From positions 113,487 to 177,486 of the forward strand of contig NZ_JAAIVB010000011.1 in NCBI RefSeq assembly GCF_010974945.1: DNA of 64,000 bases. Reading direction: 5' to 3'. Of the stretch, positions 1-7,766 are shown piece by piece; the stretch's first letter is position 1, and every line of letters begins with the position of its first letter. Both the position numbers and the translations under genes were made by a program. The stretch is from Noviherbaspirillum galbum (lineage in GTDB: Bacteria > Pseudomonadota > Gammaproteobacteria > Burkholderiales > Burkholderiaceae_D). The notes under the pieces are model-generated. The model was given only the letters and a program-made list of their open reading frames with translations. It had not been told where the DNA came from and did not search any database.

Positions 1-563
1 TCGGCGTCTTCCGCACTGGTTGCCGGATCCATCCAGGCACGGGCGTCCTGCGGCGACAGGATCACCGGCACCAGGTCGCGCGGATTGCCAAACCCCAGCT
101 GGCCAGCAGTCACAAAACACCATCCCATGCCCGGCAGACGTTCGGGTTTGTACGGCCGGAAGGACGAGATAACGGCGCACAGCATGATCCCGCCCTCTTG
201 CAGCCGCACGTACCACGGGTTGGAGCCATCCGGCGGCAACTCATGGTAGCCCTCAATCGGCACGATAGCCCGTCCCTCGCGCCACATATGCCGGAAGTAC
301 CGCTCGCGCATGGCGAAGTCGATGCCCACAGCCTTGAACATCCGCGCGCCATCCTCGGGCGGCTCGAAGCCGAAGCGCACGGTATCCATCTCTTCGCGCC
401 CGAGGTGGAGGCGATGCAGCATCCACGGCCAGCTTCCGGGCGCCATGTTGTAGTGCGGAACGAGGTTGCCGCCCTGGTACCTGCGCGGGTCGGACTTCGT
501 GTCGAAGCCAACGGCGCTCGCATAGGCCATGCGGGAGAGCGTCTGGGTCAATCGGGCCGGCAT
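1..563 (-). CDS. SRAP (HMCES/YedK-like) family protein, 3' end outside window, active site degenerate
   Basis: Reading the minus strand from ATG at 563 gives an SRAP-family protein that is still open at position 1. Family landmarks visible are the HYNMAPGS segment (the Asn of the YN-APGT motif) and IVPIEGYHEL, which holds the Glu of the second motif. SRAP proteins normally begin MCGR, with Cys2 crosslinking to abasic sites in single-stranded DNA. Here the start reads MPARLTQ, so Cys2 is absent. The usual His before MPVIL is also missing, since the segment reads NPRDLVPVIL. The fold looks conserved while the self-crosslinking chemistry is probably lost or changed. Plasmids and phages often carry SRAP paralogues. 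A start further upstream that supplies Met-Cys was not found. Confidence 0.8.
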   Translation of the reverse strand, partial: MPARLTQTLSRMAYASAVGFDTKSDPRRYQGGNLVPHYNMAPGSWPWMLHRLHLGREEMDTVRFGFEPPEDGARMFKAVGIDFAMRERYFRHMWREGRAIVPIEGYHELPPDGSNPWYVRLQEGGIMLCAVISSFRPYKPERLPGMGWCFVTAGQLGFGNPRDLVPVILSPQDARAWMDPATSAEDA

Positions 564-608
564 GTGTCAGGTCCCAAAATATTAAATTTTTCGTTCATTT
601 CCTTCGCT

Positions 609-638
609 TTGACGCAAAACGGGCGATTTGCCCATTAT
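609..638 (+). promoter_or_regulatory. possible promoter with small inverted repeat
   Basis: TTGACG (609-614) and CATTAT (633-638) are 18 bp apart, with GGGC-GATTT-GCCC lying between them. The leader to the ATG at 656 would be very short, so this is tentative. Confidence 0.25.
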
Positions 639-655
639 TTTAGGAGAGAAGGAAA

Positions 656-1216
656 ATGAACATCGCAATCGAAGTAAAACCCATCGTCGACCTCACCGCC
701 AGCGGCTGGGCCGCACGCATGTTCCAGGCCAAGGTGCCGGTCCGGGTCAATACCGGCCGTATCAACAGCCGCAAGCTCAGCCACGTCGTCAATCTGGACA
801 GCACCAGGCTCGAAATCGTTCAGGGAGAAGAGACGTCAATTACCATGCTGCACAAGGATGTGGGTCCGAACGAAGTCCGGATTCTCAACCTGCTCGCTGC
901 CGCAGGCCTGCTCAGTCGCATCGGCATCGACGGCAACCTTGGCTCGCCCATCCCGGCGTTTGACGAGGACGAAGCCGCGCGCCGCTTCTGGGTGCTGGCG
1001 ATCAAAGCTGGCGACGAGGTGGACGTGATCTACAGCCGCGCCCGGGAAGACATCCTGCGCATGACGGTGGTCAAAAACGAGGGTGGCTGGATTCGCCTGC
1101 TTCCGCAGGATAAGGAAGATGCCGCCAAAAACCACGTCATCGCCTGTGCGGTTAACGGCCAGACGGTTCCCTATCACGCCAAACTGGTTCGCCCCGGTTC
1201 GGTCTATCCGCTCTGA
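656..1216 (+). CDS. hypothetical protein, 186 aa
   Basis: I do not recognise this family. The start is well placed: ATG at 656 follows AGGAGAGAAGG. The product is soluble, with no signal peptide or membrane segment. It has a mixed alpha/beta-like composition and a central EVRILNLLAAAGLLSRIG helix. It is first in a run of same-strand small genes (656-3216) separated by short gaps, which suggests co-transcription. This kind of gene run is typical of conjugative plasmid or ICE cargo, but no specific role can be inferred. Confidence 0.75.
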   Translation: MNIAIEVKPIVDLTASGWAARMFQAKVPVRVNTGRINSRKLSHVVNLDSTRLEIVQGEETSITMLHKDVGPNEVRILNLLAAAGLLSRIGIDGNLGSPIPAFDEDEAARRFWVLAIKAGDEVDVIYSRAREDILRMTVVKNEGGWIRLLPQDKEDAAKNHVIACAVNGQTVPYHAKLVRPGSVYPL

Positions 1217-1227
1217 GAGAGGCAACC

Positions 1228-1713
1228 GTGGACATTCAGGAAATTCGAGCAAGATTGGATGAGCTTGGGGAAACGGCAAAAGCGCGCATGCGCGTGTCTG
1301 CCCCGGATTTCGCCGGCGCCGTGGGCGGTGCCGAAATCGACTTTATGACGGACCAAGAGCGCGCTGAGCGCCACAAGCTGGTGATGATGCTTCCCAGTTC
1401 GTTTGAAGAAGCCCAAGCAGCGAAAGCCAGGATTCAGGTCCGGATTGCGCAGCGTCGAAGCCAAACCACTAAGCCTGTCGATCTCGACGGAACTGTCTCC
1501 CGTTTCTTGTTGCGAGAGGCAACATCGCTTGTCCGCAAGGCGTACCCGGCGGTAAAAATACGACGGGCTTGGACATACCACTTCCATCAGGACCACTGGG
1601 AGTTCCACGGTCCGGACGGGTTTTACTGGGATGGCCGCGCGGACGGCGCGTATCACGCACGGTACCAGGGCTGGATGGCATGGCTCAAGACGATGGGAGT
1701 CAGCAAAGCCTAA
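1228..1713 (+). CDS. hypothetical protein, 161 aa, aromatic-rich C-terminus
   Basis: The start is GTG at 1228, 11 bases after the previous stop and preceded by GAGAGGCAACC. The N-terminal half is charged and probably helical (IRARLDELGETAKARMRV). The last ~45 residues are rich in Trp, Tyr and His (WTYHFHQDHWEF, GWMAWL), which suggests a compact ligand-binding or zinc-free beta domain. The family is not recognised. It lies in the same transcription unit as its neighbours. Confidence 0.7.
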   Translation: MDIQEIRARLDELGETAKARMRVSAPDFAGAVGGAEIDFMTDQERAERHKLVMMLPSSFEEAQAAKARIQVRIAQRRSQTTKPVDLDGTVSRFLLREATSLVRKAYPAVKIRRAWTYHFHQDHWEFHGPDGFYWDGRADGAYHARYQGWMAWLKTMGVSKA

Positions 1714-1930
1714 TGTTCCGACCTGTCACGGCTGCAAGCACTGCTGGTACACCGCCCCGTACGGCAAGGCAGGCGATTATCTGGGCAAGCCTGAGATATT
1801 GTCCAAGCCGCATTCGCGGTGCCTGAAGCTGCAAGCATATATCCCAATGGTATTGGGCGAACACGGCAAGTGGATCAGGTCGGAAGTCCCCAGTGACTGC
1901 CCGATGTTCCCATCAGACTGCCGCTTATAA
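1631..1930 (+). CDS. small cysteine-rich protein, overlapping start
   Basis: This frame encodes PTCHGCKHCWYTAPYG and three further Cys near the C-terminus, a metal-binding-like pattern (CxxCxxC). The only ATG in frame is at 1631, which overlaps the 161-aa gene by 83 bp. No alternative GTG or TTG with a ribosome site is visible nearer 1710. The real start may therefore be an unusual codon, or the gene may be translationally coupled. The coding signal comes from the Cys spacing and the clean stop at 1930. The function is unknown. Confidence 0.45.
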   Translation: MAARTARITHGTRAGWHGSRRWESAKPNVPTCHGCKHCWYTAPYGKAGDYLGKPEILSKPHSRCLKLQAYIPMVLGEHGKWIRSEVPSDCPMFPSDCRL

Positions 1931-2014
1931 GGTCTCTAGGTCCCTGCCTCATAGAGGGGTAGGCGACCCAGATCCGATCCACGACATCGACTAACGCAGA
2001 AAGGAAAAGCCACC

Positions 2015-2263
2015 ATGCAATCCCCCATGATCACCAATGCTGACTATATCGAACCATCCCAAAAGGGGCGATACAGTCCATTGCAAGTATTGAAGTCCGC
2101 CGCCGGATACTACATCGGTACGATCTATACCGATGAATACGGCGACAAGGAGCCAGGTTCCCGGGATTCGGGTTACTTTGCGACACAGGAAAAGGCGCAG
2201 CAGTTTCTCGACACCGTATCCAGTGTCGCAAATCCGCAGGACTATCTGCGCGATCACCCCTAA
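2015..2263 (+). CDS. hypothetical protein, 82 aa
   Basis: ATG at 2015 has a good ribosome site (AGAAAGGAAAAG). The small soluble protein is Tyr- and Asp-rich (YSPLQVLKSAAGYYIG, YFATQEKAQQFLDTV). The second half looks like a helix that follows a beta-hairpin. There is no signal peptide. It is followed after 15 bases by the PLD-type nuclease gene and is probably co-transcribed with it. The family is not recognised. Confidence 0.7.
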   Translation: MQSPMITNADYIEPSQKGRYSPLQVLKSAAGYYIGTIYTDEYGDKEPGSRDSGYFATQEKAQQFLDTVSSVANPQDYLRDHP

Positions 2264-2278
2264 CCACGGAAAGGCAAC

Positions 2279-2893
2279 ATGAGAAAAATTGTTCCACTCT
2301 TCCTGATCTGCGCACTCGCCATTTCGCCGGCGTATGCCAGAAAGAAGTCGGCAGCACAGGAACTGGAAGGCGCAGTGACGTCGATGCTCCAGCCGGGGTC
2401 TTTCAAGGTGCCGGCCACCGGGGAGATCGAGGTCGCGTTTTCCCCAAACGAAGGTGCCGAAAAGCTGGTGATCAAGACCATCGACTCGGCCCGGTCATCC
2501 ATCCGTCTCATGGCCTACAGCTTCACGTCGGCAGCGGTTGTGTCGGCCCTATTGCACGCCAAGAAGCGTGGCGTCGATGTTGCCATGGTCGTCGACAGCA
2601 AGGGCAACATGGATGAGGACAGGAGCGGCAAGGCCACGGCAGCGCTCTCCACATTGGCCACGGCCGGCGTGTCGGTGCGCACCATCAGCATCTTCGCAAT
2701 TGCCCACGACAAGACCATCATCGTGGACGAGGCAACGGTCGAGACAGGCAGCTACAACTTCACCAGTTCGGCCGCCACGCGCAACAGTGAGAACGTCATC
2801 GTCCACTGGAACAATCCGCAGCTCGCCGCGGTGTACCTGAAACACTTCGAGCGCAACTGGAAACAGGGCGTCGACTTCAAAAAACGATACTAA
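2279..2893 (+). CDS. secreted phospholipase D-family nuclease (Nuc-like)
   Basis: 204 aa with a signal peptide (residues 1-21, ending SPAYA). A single HKD motif is seen, H143-K145-D150 (HDKTIIVD), followed by the SYNFTSSAA segment typical of bacterial PLD endonucleases such as pKM101 Nuc. Those enzymes dimerise so that two HKD motifs make one active site and hydrolyse phosphodiesters in the periplasm. The length fits the single-motif class (~150-200 aa). Nuc-type genes are frequent on conjugative plasmids. The nuclease activity itself is inferred from the family. Confidence 0.88.
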   Translation: MRKIVPLFLICALAISPAYARKKSAAQELEGAVTSMLQPGSFKVPATGEIEVAFSPNEGAEKLVIKTIDSARSSIRLMAYSFTSAAVVSALLHAKKRGVDVAMVVDSKGNMDEDRSGKATAALSTLATAGVSVRTISIFAIAHDKTIIVDEATVETGSYNFTSSAATRNSENVIVHWNNPQLAAVYLKHFERNWKQGVDFKKRY

Positions 2894-2904
2894 GGAGAGA
2901 CACC

Positions 2905-3216
2905 ATGCAAACAGCAGTCGTCGAGAAAACCCGCGAGGAAGTCGAGGCTTTGAAGCGGAACTGGCAGGAGGATCCCTGCTGGGATCTGGGAGAGACGGAA
3001 GGGTTCGAGGCCCACCGGGCGGAACTGGCCGCATTCCAGACGGAGAACGAACGTATCTGGCGCGACCAGGCAAAAGTGAGGCAAGCCAAGCAGGAGCAGG
3101 ACATTGCGGACAAGGCGATCGCTCTGGGCATTCCCGGCAACATTGCGCTGGCCGGCTATATCCTTGACCTGGAGAGGCGAATCAGCAATCTGGAGAGCAA
3201 GGTCCTGCCGTTCTGA
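2905..3216 (+). CDS. hypothetical protein, 103 aa, coiled-coil
   Basis: ATG at 2905 follows AAGGAGAGACACC, 11 bases after the nuclease stop. The protein is highly charged, with long helices (KTREEVEALKRNW, WRDQAKVRQAKQEQD, YILDLERRISNLES). The 'NWQEDPCWDL' start region followed by 'EGFEAHRAELAAF' resembles small proteins I associate with conjugative plasmids. No biochemical role is known to me. It is last in its unit and is followed by an intrinsic terminator. Confidence 0.75.
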   Translation: MQTAVVEKTREEVEALKRNWQEDPCWDLGETEGFEAHRAELAAFQTENERIWRDQAKVRQAKQEQDIADKAIALGIPGNIALAGYILDLERRISNLESKVLPF

Positions 3217-3236
3217 CCGAACATTGACATCATCGA

Positions 3237-3269
3237 CCCCATATCGCAAGCACGCGGTATGGGGTTTTT
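3237..3269 (+). terminator. intrinsic terminator
   Basis: CCCCATA (3237-3243) pairs with TATGGGG (3258-3264) and is followed by five T. It closes the 656-3216 gene run. Confidence 0.85.
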
Positions 3270-4145
3270 CTTTGCGCACTCAGCCCCGAAGAACAGGAAC
3301 ATCCTGCTTTTGAAACAGGAAAGCCCTTCGGACCCAGCGACTGCGCAGCAGGCGCGTACAGCCGCGCTGCCGGCGAGCCGAGCGAGCCACGAACCGGCCA
3401 ATCATAGCGCACAGGGTAGGGCTGGCCACCCGGCGCCATCGCGCCCTGTACCGCCTCCAACACGCCATCAGCAGCGCACATCGCACCGACGCGCCATCCA
3501 CTCCAGCAGGCACCACGTACCAGCATCACCAAGGACATCGACCGGCCACATCGCATCCGGCGCGAATAGCGCCTTCCGTTGCCGCGTAGCGGCTTCCCCG
3601 GCGCGAAGCGCCATCCCCAGCGCAGCGCGCTCACCCCGGCCGCGACCAGCGGCTTACCCGGCGGTGGTTTCATCGCCGCCTTATACCTGCCGAGACGCTA
3701 GGCGAGTGCAGGGGGTCCCGGTGTGCGGCACGCCCATACCAGCTAGGTTGCCTGGACGAGCGCAGCAGCTACCGGCAGGCAACCAGGACAGCCCGCGCCG
3801 AAAATTCCAGTCCGTGCCTCAAACCTCGATGGGGCCTGCAGTCCAACTGTGCGCGCCTTATATACGGGGCCGGCTGGCGAGAAGAAGCAGGGCTTTCCTG
3901 AAGTTGAACCACAATAATTAGCAGCAGTGGTCGATGGTTCGATGTCTACGAGGGAAATCCTCCTAAGGTCCCGCTTGATCCATCGCGCAAACGTCGCCGC
4001 CCGCTAAAAACGTGCACCCAACAGCCTCTTTGTTTCAATCTAATTGGACCGGTCCCCAAGTCAACCTGTGCGCAACAGCAGCTTTATCGGCGTTCCGCGC
4101 AGGAGCATTTGATGCCTTACCTGATGGACGATCCGCACTGCCTGC
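3270..4145. other. ~0.9 kb without a confident gene; hairpin-rich
   Basis: Both strands stay open for a long way here (minus 3230-3673, plus 3259-3921). The translations are Pro/Arg/Ser-rich and unlike known families, as expected of GC-rich non-coding DNA. Several short palindromes of the form GCCGCnnnGCGGC and GGCGCGAAGCGCC occur around 3570-3660. The minus frame (start 3673, 147 aa, with repeated 'GKPL') cannot be fully excluded as a gene. Confidence 0.4.
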
Positions 4146-4154
4146 GCGCAACGT

Positions 4155-4197
4155 TTGCGTTCATTTTTCGATCGTGTAATATCCCCAATAGGGATAT
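4155..4197 (+). promoter_or_regulatory. promoter with palindromic operator
   Basis: TTGCGT (4155-4160), a 16-bp spacer and TAATAT (4177-4182) form a plausible sigma-70 promoter. A perfect inverted repeat, ATATCCC (4179-4185) / GGGATAT (4191-4197), overlaps the -10. It lies just upstream of an HTH gene, so autorepression is likely. Confidence 0.6.
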
Positions 4198-4217
4198 CCA
4201 AAAGGTAGCACGATGAG

Positions 4218-4457
4218 ATGAAGCAACGGGAATTATTGCAGACCGCTATGCACGACCTTGACCTGACGCGTGAAGCGTTTGCAGAAAGGCTTGGATGCGC
4301 CAAGCGGACCCTCGATAAATGGCTCCTACCCGATACATCGAACGACTATCGGAAGATGAACGAAACGATTTGGAACCTGGTGCGCGAAATACTCGCTCAT
4401 GAAAAGCTGAAAGCCAAGCATGAGAGACTTCAGAAACGGATTATAAAAGACGACTAG
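4218..4457 (+). CDS. small HTH DNA-binding protein
   Basis: 79 aa. Residues ~15-36 (LTREAFAERLGCAKRTLDKWLLP) form a helix-turn-helix of the XRE/phage-regulator type. They are followed by a charged C-terminal helix rich in Lys and Glu that may dimerise. A 7-bp perfect palindrome overlaps the likely promoter 20-40 bases upstream, which fits an autoregulated repressor. Start at 4218 is chosen because the ATG at 4213 is followed at once by a stop. Neighbours downstream are small unknown genes on the same strand. Confidence 0.75.
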   Translation: MKQRELLQTAMHDLDLTREAFAERLGCAKRTLDKWLLPDTSNDYRKMNETIWNLVREILAHEKLKAKHERLQKRIIKDD

Positions 4458-4514
4458 TTATTTCATTGGAGATAAGAAATAAAGCCGGCGCTTATGAACC
4501 ACCAAAGGAAAGAC

Positions 4515-4715
4515 ATGGGTAGAAAACACAAGACCTTAGCTCAGTCAGAAATCGGCTCTAAAAAATGGGACGAAGAAATGGAACGACAAAACCCCGGTTG
4601 GGGCAAGCGGCATGCAGCGCGCGCTCTTATCGGGCAGTTTCCAATTCCAGCTGAACGATTGAAGCGCTTAACAGGCCCAGCGATTGACTTGAACCCACTT
4701 CCGCCATTGAAGTAA
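4515..4715 (+). CDS. hypothetical protein, 66 aa
   Basis: ATG at 4515 is preferred over 4494 because AAAGGAAAG lies 6-7 bases before it. The product is basic (MGRKHKTLAQ, WGKRHAARALIG) and ends in LNPLPPLK. The family is not recognised. It sits between the HTH gene and another small gene, with a six-base gap to the latter, so the three probably share a transcript. Confidence 0.55.
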   Translation: MGRKHKTLAQSEIGSKKWDEEMERQNPGWGKRHAARALIGQFPIPAERLKRLTGPAIDLNPLPPLK

Positions 4716-4721
4716 AGGGAA

Positions 4722-4949
4722 ATGATGAGAGACGTTGCAAAGCAGGCATATGAGGCAACCAAAATTGGCGCCACAGGATGGATGCGCCCAGATGCTACAA
4801 AAGGTGAAACACTGGAAGGATTCCAATCGGTATTTCACAGTGCACAAGCGATGCAGGACGCTGGATTGATCTTAATCCAGCAAGTTCACCGTGAAAGCGC
4901 TAGTGGGAAAAAGCTGATCGACGCGATTCAATTCATGCGCGCGAAATAG
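4722..4949 (+). CDS. hypothetical protein, 75 aa
   Basis: Start at 4722 (or 4725) follows AAAGGGAA. The small soluble, mainly helical protein (LEGFQSVFHSAQAMQDAGLILIQQVHRES) has no signal or membrane segment. The family is not recognised. It lies immediately downstream of the 66-aa gene. Confidence 0.6.
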   Translation: MMRDVAKQAYEATKIGATGWMRPDATKGETLEGFQSVFHSAQAMQDAGLILIQQVHRESASGKKLIDAIQFMRAK

Positions 4950-5002
4950 CGACGCACGAATTGACGCTCTGGCGTAGAAAAGAGCTAAACAGGGAGATTG
5001 TG

Positions 5003-5539
5003 ATGGCAAATTTTTTGTATGTTGATAATTCCAATATTTGGATTGAAGGAATGCATGTGGCGGCCTATCAAAATGGGCTCGTCCCCGATGTTTGGTCCGC
5101 AGTACAAAACAAAATTACAGACCCCACTTGGAAACTGGATTTTGGCAAGCTTTTCGAATTTGCGGGGGGGCAAAAGGCAGATGTCGCAAAAGCTGCTCTT
5201 TTCGGGTCGCGTCCTCCACAAAACGATTCAGTGTGGTCCGCAGCGGAGCGTCGCGGTTTCCAGGTCATTACTTATGACCGTAATGTGGCCAACCACGAAA
5301 AGAAGATAGATACCGACATCGTTGCCACGATGATCGAAGATTCGTACGAGCTAATGAAAGCAGGCGACGAAATTACGCTGGTGGCCGGAGACGCAGATTA
5401 TGTCCCAGCCATCGAAAAGCTTAAAAGACGTGGCTTCCCTGTTCACGTCGTGTTTTGGAAGCATGCATCGCGCGAGTTAAAGGATGTCGCCACTAGATTC
5501 GTGCCGCTCGATGACTATCTAAAGCACTTGGCGCGCTGA
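5003..5539 (+). CDS. NYN-domain (LabA/DUF88-like, PIN-fold) protein
   Basis: 178 aa when started at ATG 5003 (ribosome site AGGGAGATTG). The N-terminal YVDNSNIWIEG matches the NYN-domain opening D-N-[SG]-N. The later DTDIVATMIEDSYEL and LVAGDADYVPAIEKLKRRG supply the conserved acidic residues (D, D, and the GD-D pair) of the PIN-like metal site. Such proteins are predicted RNases acting on structured RNA, and some act in toxin-antitoxin or defence settings. No antitoxin-like partner is visible beside it. Confidence 0.85.
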   Translation: MANFLYVDNSNIWIEGMHVAAYQNGLVPDVWSAVQNKITDPTWKLDFGKLFEFAGGQKADVAKAALFGSRPPQNDSVWSAAERRGFQVITYDRNVANHEKKIDTDIVATMIEDSYELMKAGDEITLVAGDADYVPAIEKLKRRGFPVHVVFWKHASRELKDVATRFVPLDDYLKHLAR

Positions 5540-5638
5540 TAAGAATATCCAGCGGTTAGCGAACCATTAGTTCATTTTTCATTTCTCCGTTAGCATGCTG
5601 GCCATCCGAGTTTTTATCGCGCTAGCACTGGAGAGCCC

Positions 5639-5785
5639 ATGTCATTTGCTTGGCCCACATTCACGACCGAGACGGCCGCCGCCAAGAAGCCGGCAAAGCC
5701 GAAACAGCCGGCAAAGCCCCGTCCCGGCGCTGTGATCATCCAGAATGGTCAACCTCTGAGGTATTGCCCGTCACCCGCGAATTGA
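5639..5785 (+). CDS. possible small Lys/Pro-rich protein, 48 aa
   Basis: ATG at 5639 follows CTGGAGAGCCC, a good ribosome site. The frame encodes 48 residues, with a Lys/Pro/Ala repeat segment (AAKKPAKPKQPAKPRPG) and a final CPSPAN. It is too short for confident calling and no family is known. Confidence 0.35.
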   Translation: MSFAWPTFTTETAAAKKPAKPKQPAKPRPGAVIIQNGQPLRYCPSPAN

Positions 5786-5791
5786 ATAGGA

Positions 5792-5895
5792 ATGGACATT
5801 AAGTTGAGGTGCATGTGTAAAGGACATTCAAGAAATCGCCATGTCCATACCATTTGTATTAAAAGCGGGTATTCATCATGCACTATGTCCATACC
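5792..5895. repeat. ATGTCCAT-type short repeats
   Basis: ATGTCCATACC occurs at 5841-5851 and 5885-5895, and the reverse complement ATGGACAT at 5792-5799. Related GGACATT half-sites lie nearby. They could be regulator sites; there is no replication gene beside them to support iterons. Confidence 0.4.
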
Positions 5896-5899
5896 CTTC

Positions 5900-6490
5900 G
5901 TAACGCAATTTGGCGGGATTTAACGACTAAGTAAGTGCGACCGGCGATGCGCGGTCAACCTACCTCGCGCCGGATGGCGGCGCGATCCGCGCATAGCGCG
6001 GACTGCGGGCCAGCCTTCCCTTGAACAGCCGAGTGCCGGCTCTATTCGCCCGTCTCTCGGTGTGTTGACCAACCGCCAAGGCAAGCTTGCAATACAAGAG
6101 AGCGAACTCCTCGCCTTGGCGTGCGTATTCTGGACCTCGCCCGAGCCATGTTCGGCGACGTCTTCACTTAGACAGAGTCATAAGCGGATTTGGAAAAGGG
6201 ATTAGTCCGCATCGCTTCAAGAAGCGGCCATCCACGGTGTTCAGTTGATCGCCGGCAGTCGACCCCAAGCCGACTGTCAACATTCTCTATAGCAGACGTT
6301 CCGCTAGCAACTAATACGGAGTTTTCACACGCCTTCGACCCCTCGTTGCCACTGCTGAACTTCATAAACAGACGTTACTTCCATTGTTCGGCAATATGAC
6401 CGCCACGAATTTTGCCTGTAGCTGAATCCGCTCATGTAGCCTCCGCGTATATAAGAATGGACGCTCAACTATCCCCACTTTTCTACAGAG
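5900..6490. other. intergenic region with IS-end-like remnant
   Basis: No supportable gene was found. GTTTTCACACGCCTTCGACC at 6321-6340 resembles the right end of the IS1182-type element at 11881-11904 (CGTTTTCACACACCCTGGACC). It may be a fossil IS end. GC-rich hairpins occupy 5950-6070. Confidence 0.4.
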
Positions 6491-6496
6491 GCAATC

Positions 6497-7051
6497 ATGA
6501 AAAAATTCAGTCAATTATTACTGGTTTCAAGCATTGTGCTGGCATCTGGATCAACTTTCGCAAACGACAAGGTCATGGTCGGTGGCCAATCCATGCTGCC
6601 GTCAAAGGACATCATCGATAATGCGGTCAATTCAGCCGATCACAAAACCCTGGTTGCAGCAGTCAAGGCTGCCGGTCTAGTGGAAACTTTGAAAGGAAAA
6701 GGCCCATTCACCGTATTCGCGCCAACGGACGCCGCCTTTGGCAAACTACCCGCTGGGACTGTCGATAACCTGGTCAAGCCGGAAAGCAAGGCGGCTCTAA
6801 CCAAGGTTCTTACTTACCATGTCGTTTCAGGCAAATATGATTTCACAGCCCTGTCTGATGCAATCAAAAAGGGTCAGGGAAAAGCATCGCTGCCAACAGT
6901 AAGTGGCGGCAAATTAATGTTTGCCATGAATGGTCCGCATAATATCCAGGTTTCCGATGAGGCCGGCGGTGCCGCCAATATCAGTGTCTACGATGTATAT
7001 CAATCAAACGGTGTCATCAATGTCATTGATTCAGTGCTGGTGCCGAAGTAA
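6497..7051 (+). CDS. secreted fasciclin (FAS1) domain protein
   Basis: 184 aa with a signal peptide (residues 1-22, ending STFA). A single FAS1 domain covers residues ~35-183. It shows the H1 motif GPFTVFAPTDAAF, then YHVVSGKYDF, and the terminal H2-like GVINVIDSVLVP. FAS1 proteins are extracellular or periplasmic and mediate adhesion or ligand binding. The size is typical for single-domain bacterial members. It stands alone between intergenic DNA and a strong terminator. Base composition is less GC-rich than the sor operon. Confidence 0.9.
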   Translation: MKKFSQLLLVSSIVLASGSTFANDKVMVGGQSMLPSKDIIDNAVNSADHKTLVAAVKAAGLVETLKGKGPFTVFAPTDAAFGKLPAGTVDNLVKPESKAALTKVLTYHVVSGKYDFTALSDAIKKGQGKASLPTVSGGKLMFAMNGPHNIQVSDEAGGAANISVYDVYQSNGVINVIDSVLVPK

Positions 7052-7150
7052 GAATTGATGCTGTAAGATTGAACGGGACCTTAGAATATCGAGACCCGTT
7101 GATCCAAGTGAGTCTTCTCCTGAGGGTGAATTGGCGTAATTGCCGACCTT

Positions 7151-7181
7151 GGCCGAACCATAGAAAGTTCGGCCTTTTTTT
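7151..7181 (+). terminator. intrinsic terminator
   Basis: GGCCGAAC (7151-7158) pairs with GTTCGGCC (7167-7174), followed by seven T. Confidence 0.9.
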
Positions 7182-7295
7182 GTCTGAAAAGTTTTATCAA
7201 CAAGAGAGCATACTGCTACTTTGCCGGATCATCATAGGCTCTAAATTTTGATATCTTCAGGATACAATTGAGGACATCTTCATTCCGGAAAAACT

Positions 7296-7751
7296 ATGCG
7301 CCGTATTACCATTTCTGTTGACGAGGAGCTTGCCCGTCAATTCGACGATCTCATCGAGCGGCGAGGCTATGTTAATCGCTCAGAAGCATTCCGTGATCTT
7401 CTTCGCGTGCGAGTCGAGGAGGAGCGCAAAGTCAGCAATCAAGCTCGGCATTGTGTAGCAACGGTCAGTTACATCTATAACCATCATGAGCGCGAACTGG
7501 CCCGGCGTTTGACGACACTTCAACACGATCACCACGACATTTGCGTCTCTACGATGCATGTGCACCTCGACCACAATAACTGCATGGAAACGGTCGTATT
7601 GCGAGGCGCATTTTCGCTAGTGAACACCTTTGCTAATCAGCTTGTTGCGGAAAATGGCGTGCGGCACGGAAACATCCATATCGTGCCTGTAGAAATGGCG
7701 ACGCCTTCTACAAAAAAGCATCGCCATATTCACCTGATGCCAAAGACGTGA
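7296..7751 (+). CDS. nikR: nickel-responsive transcriptional regulator NikR
   Basis: 151 aa. Residues 1-45 are a ribbon-helix-helix DNA-binding domain (RRITISVDEELARQFDDLI). The rest is the ACT-like nickel domain. The high-affinity Ni ligands of E. coli NikR (His76, His87, His89, Cys95) correspond to His77, His88, His90 and Cys96 here (MHVHLDHNNC). The protein is expected to repress nickel-uptake genes when Ni(II) is bound. It converges with a TonB-dependent receptor gene whose upstream region has a NikR-like half-site. A His-rich C-terminal tail (KKHRHIHL) is a slightly unusual extension. Confidence 0.95.
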   Translation: MRRITISVDEELARQFDDLIERRGYVNRSEAFRDLLRVRVEEERKVSNQARHCVATVSYIYNHHERELARRLTTLQHDHHDICVSTMHVHLDHNNCMETVVLRGAFSLVNTFANQLVAENGVRHGNIHIVPVEMATPSTKKHRHIHLMPKT

Positions 7752-7766
7752 AGCACGTCAATAGTC

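Noticed and set aside
632..642. CCATTATTTTA as a fifth copy of the shared promoter box
   Set aside because: The 26-bp offset would place the -10 inside the gene at 656, so the geometry does not fit.
3259..3921. 220-aa plus-strand open frame
   Set aside because: Pro/Arg/Ser-rich, begins inside a terminator, no ribosome site or family likeness.
5792..5895. Iterons of a replication origin
   Set aside because: Only three short copies, no DnaA-box cluster and no Rep gene nearby.
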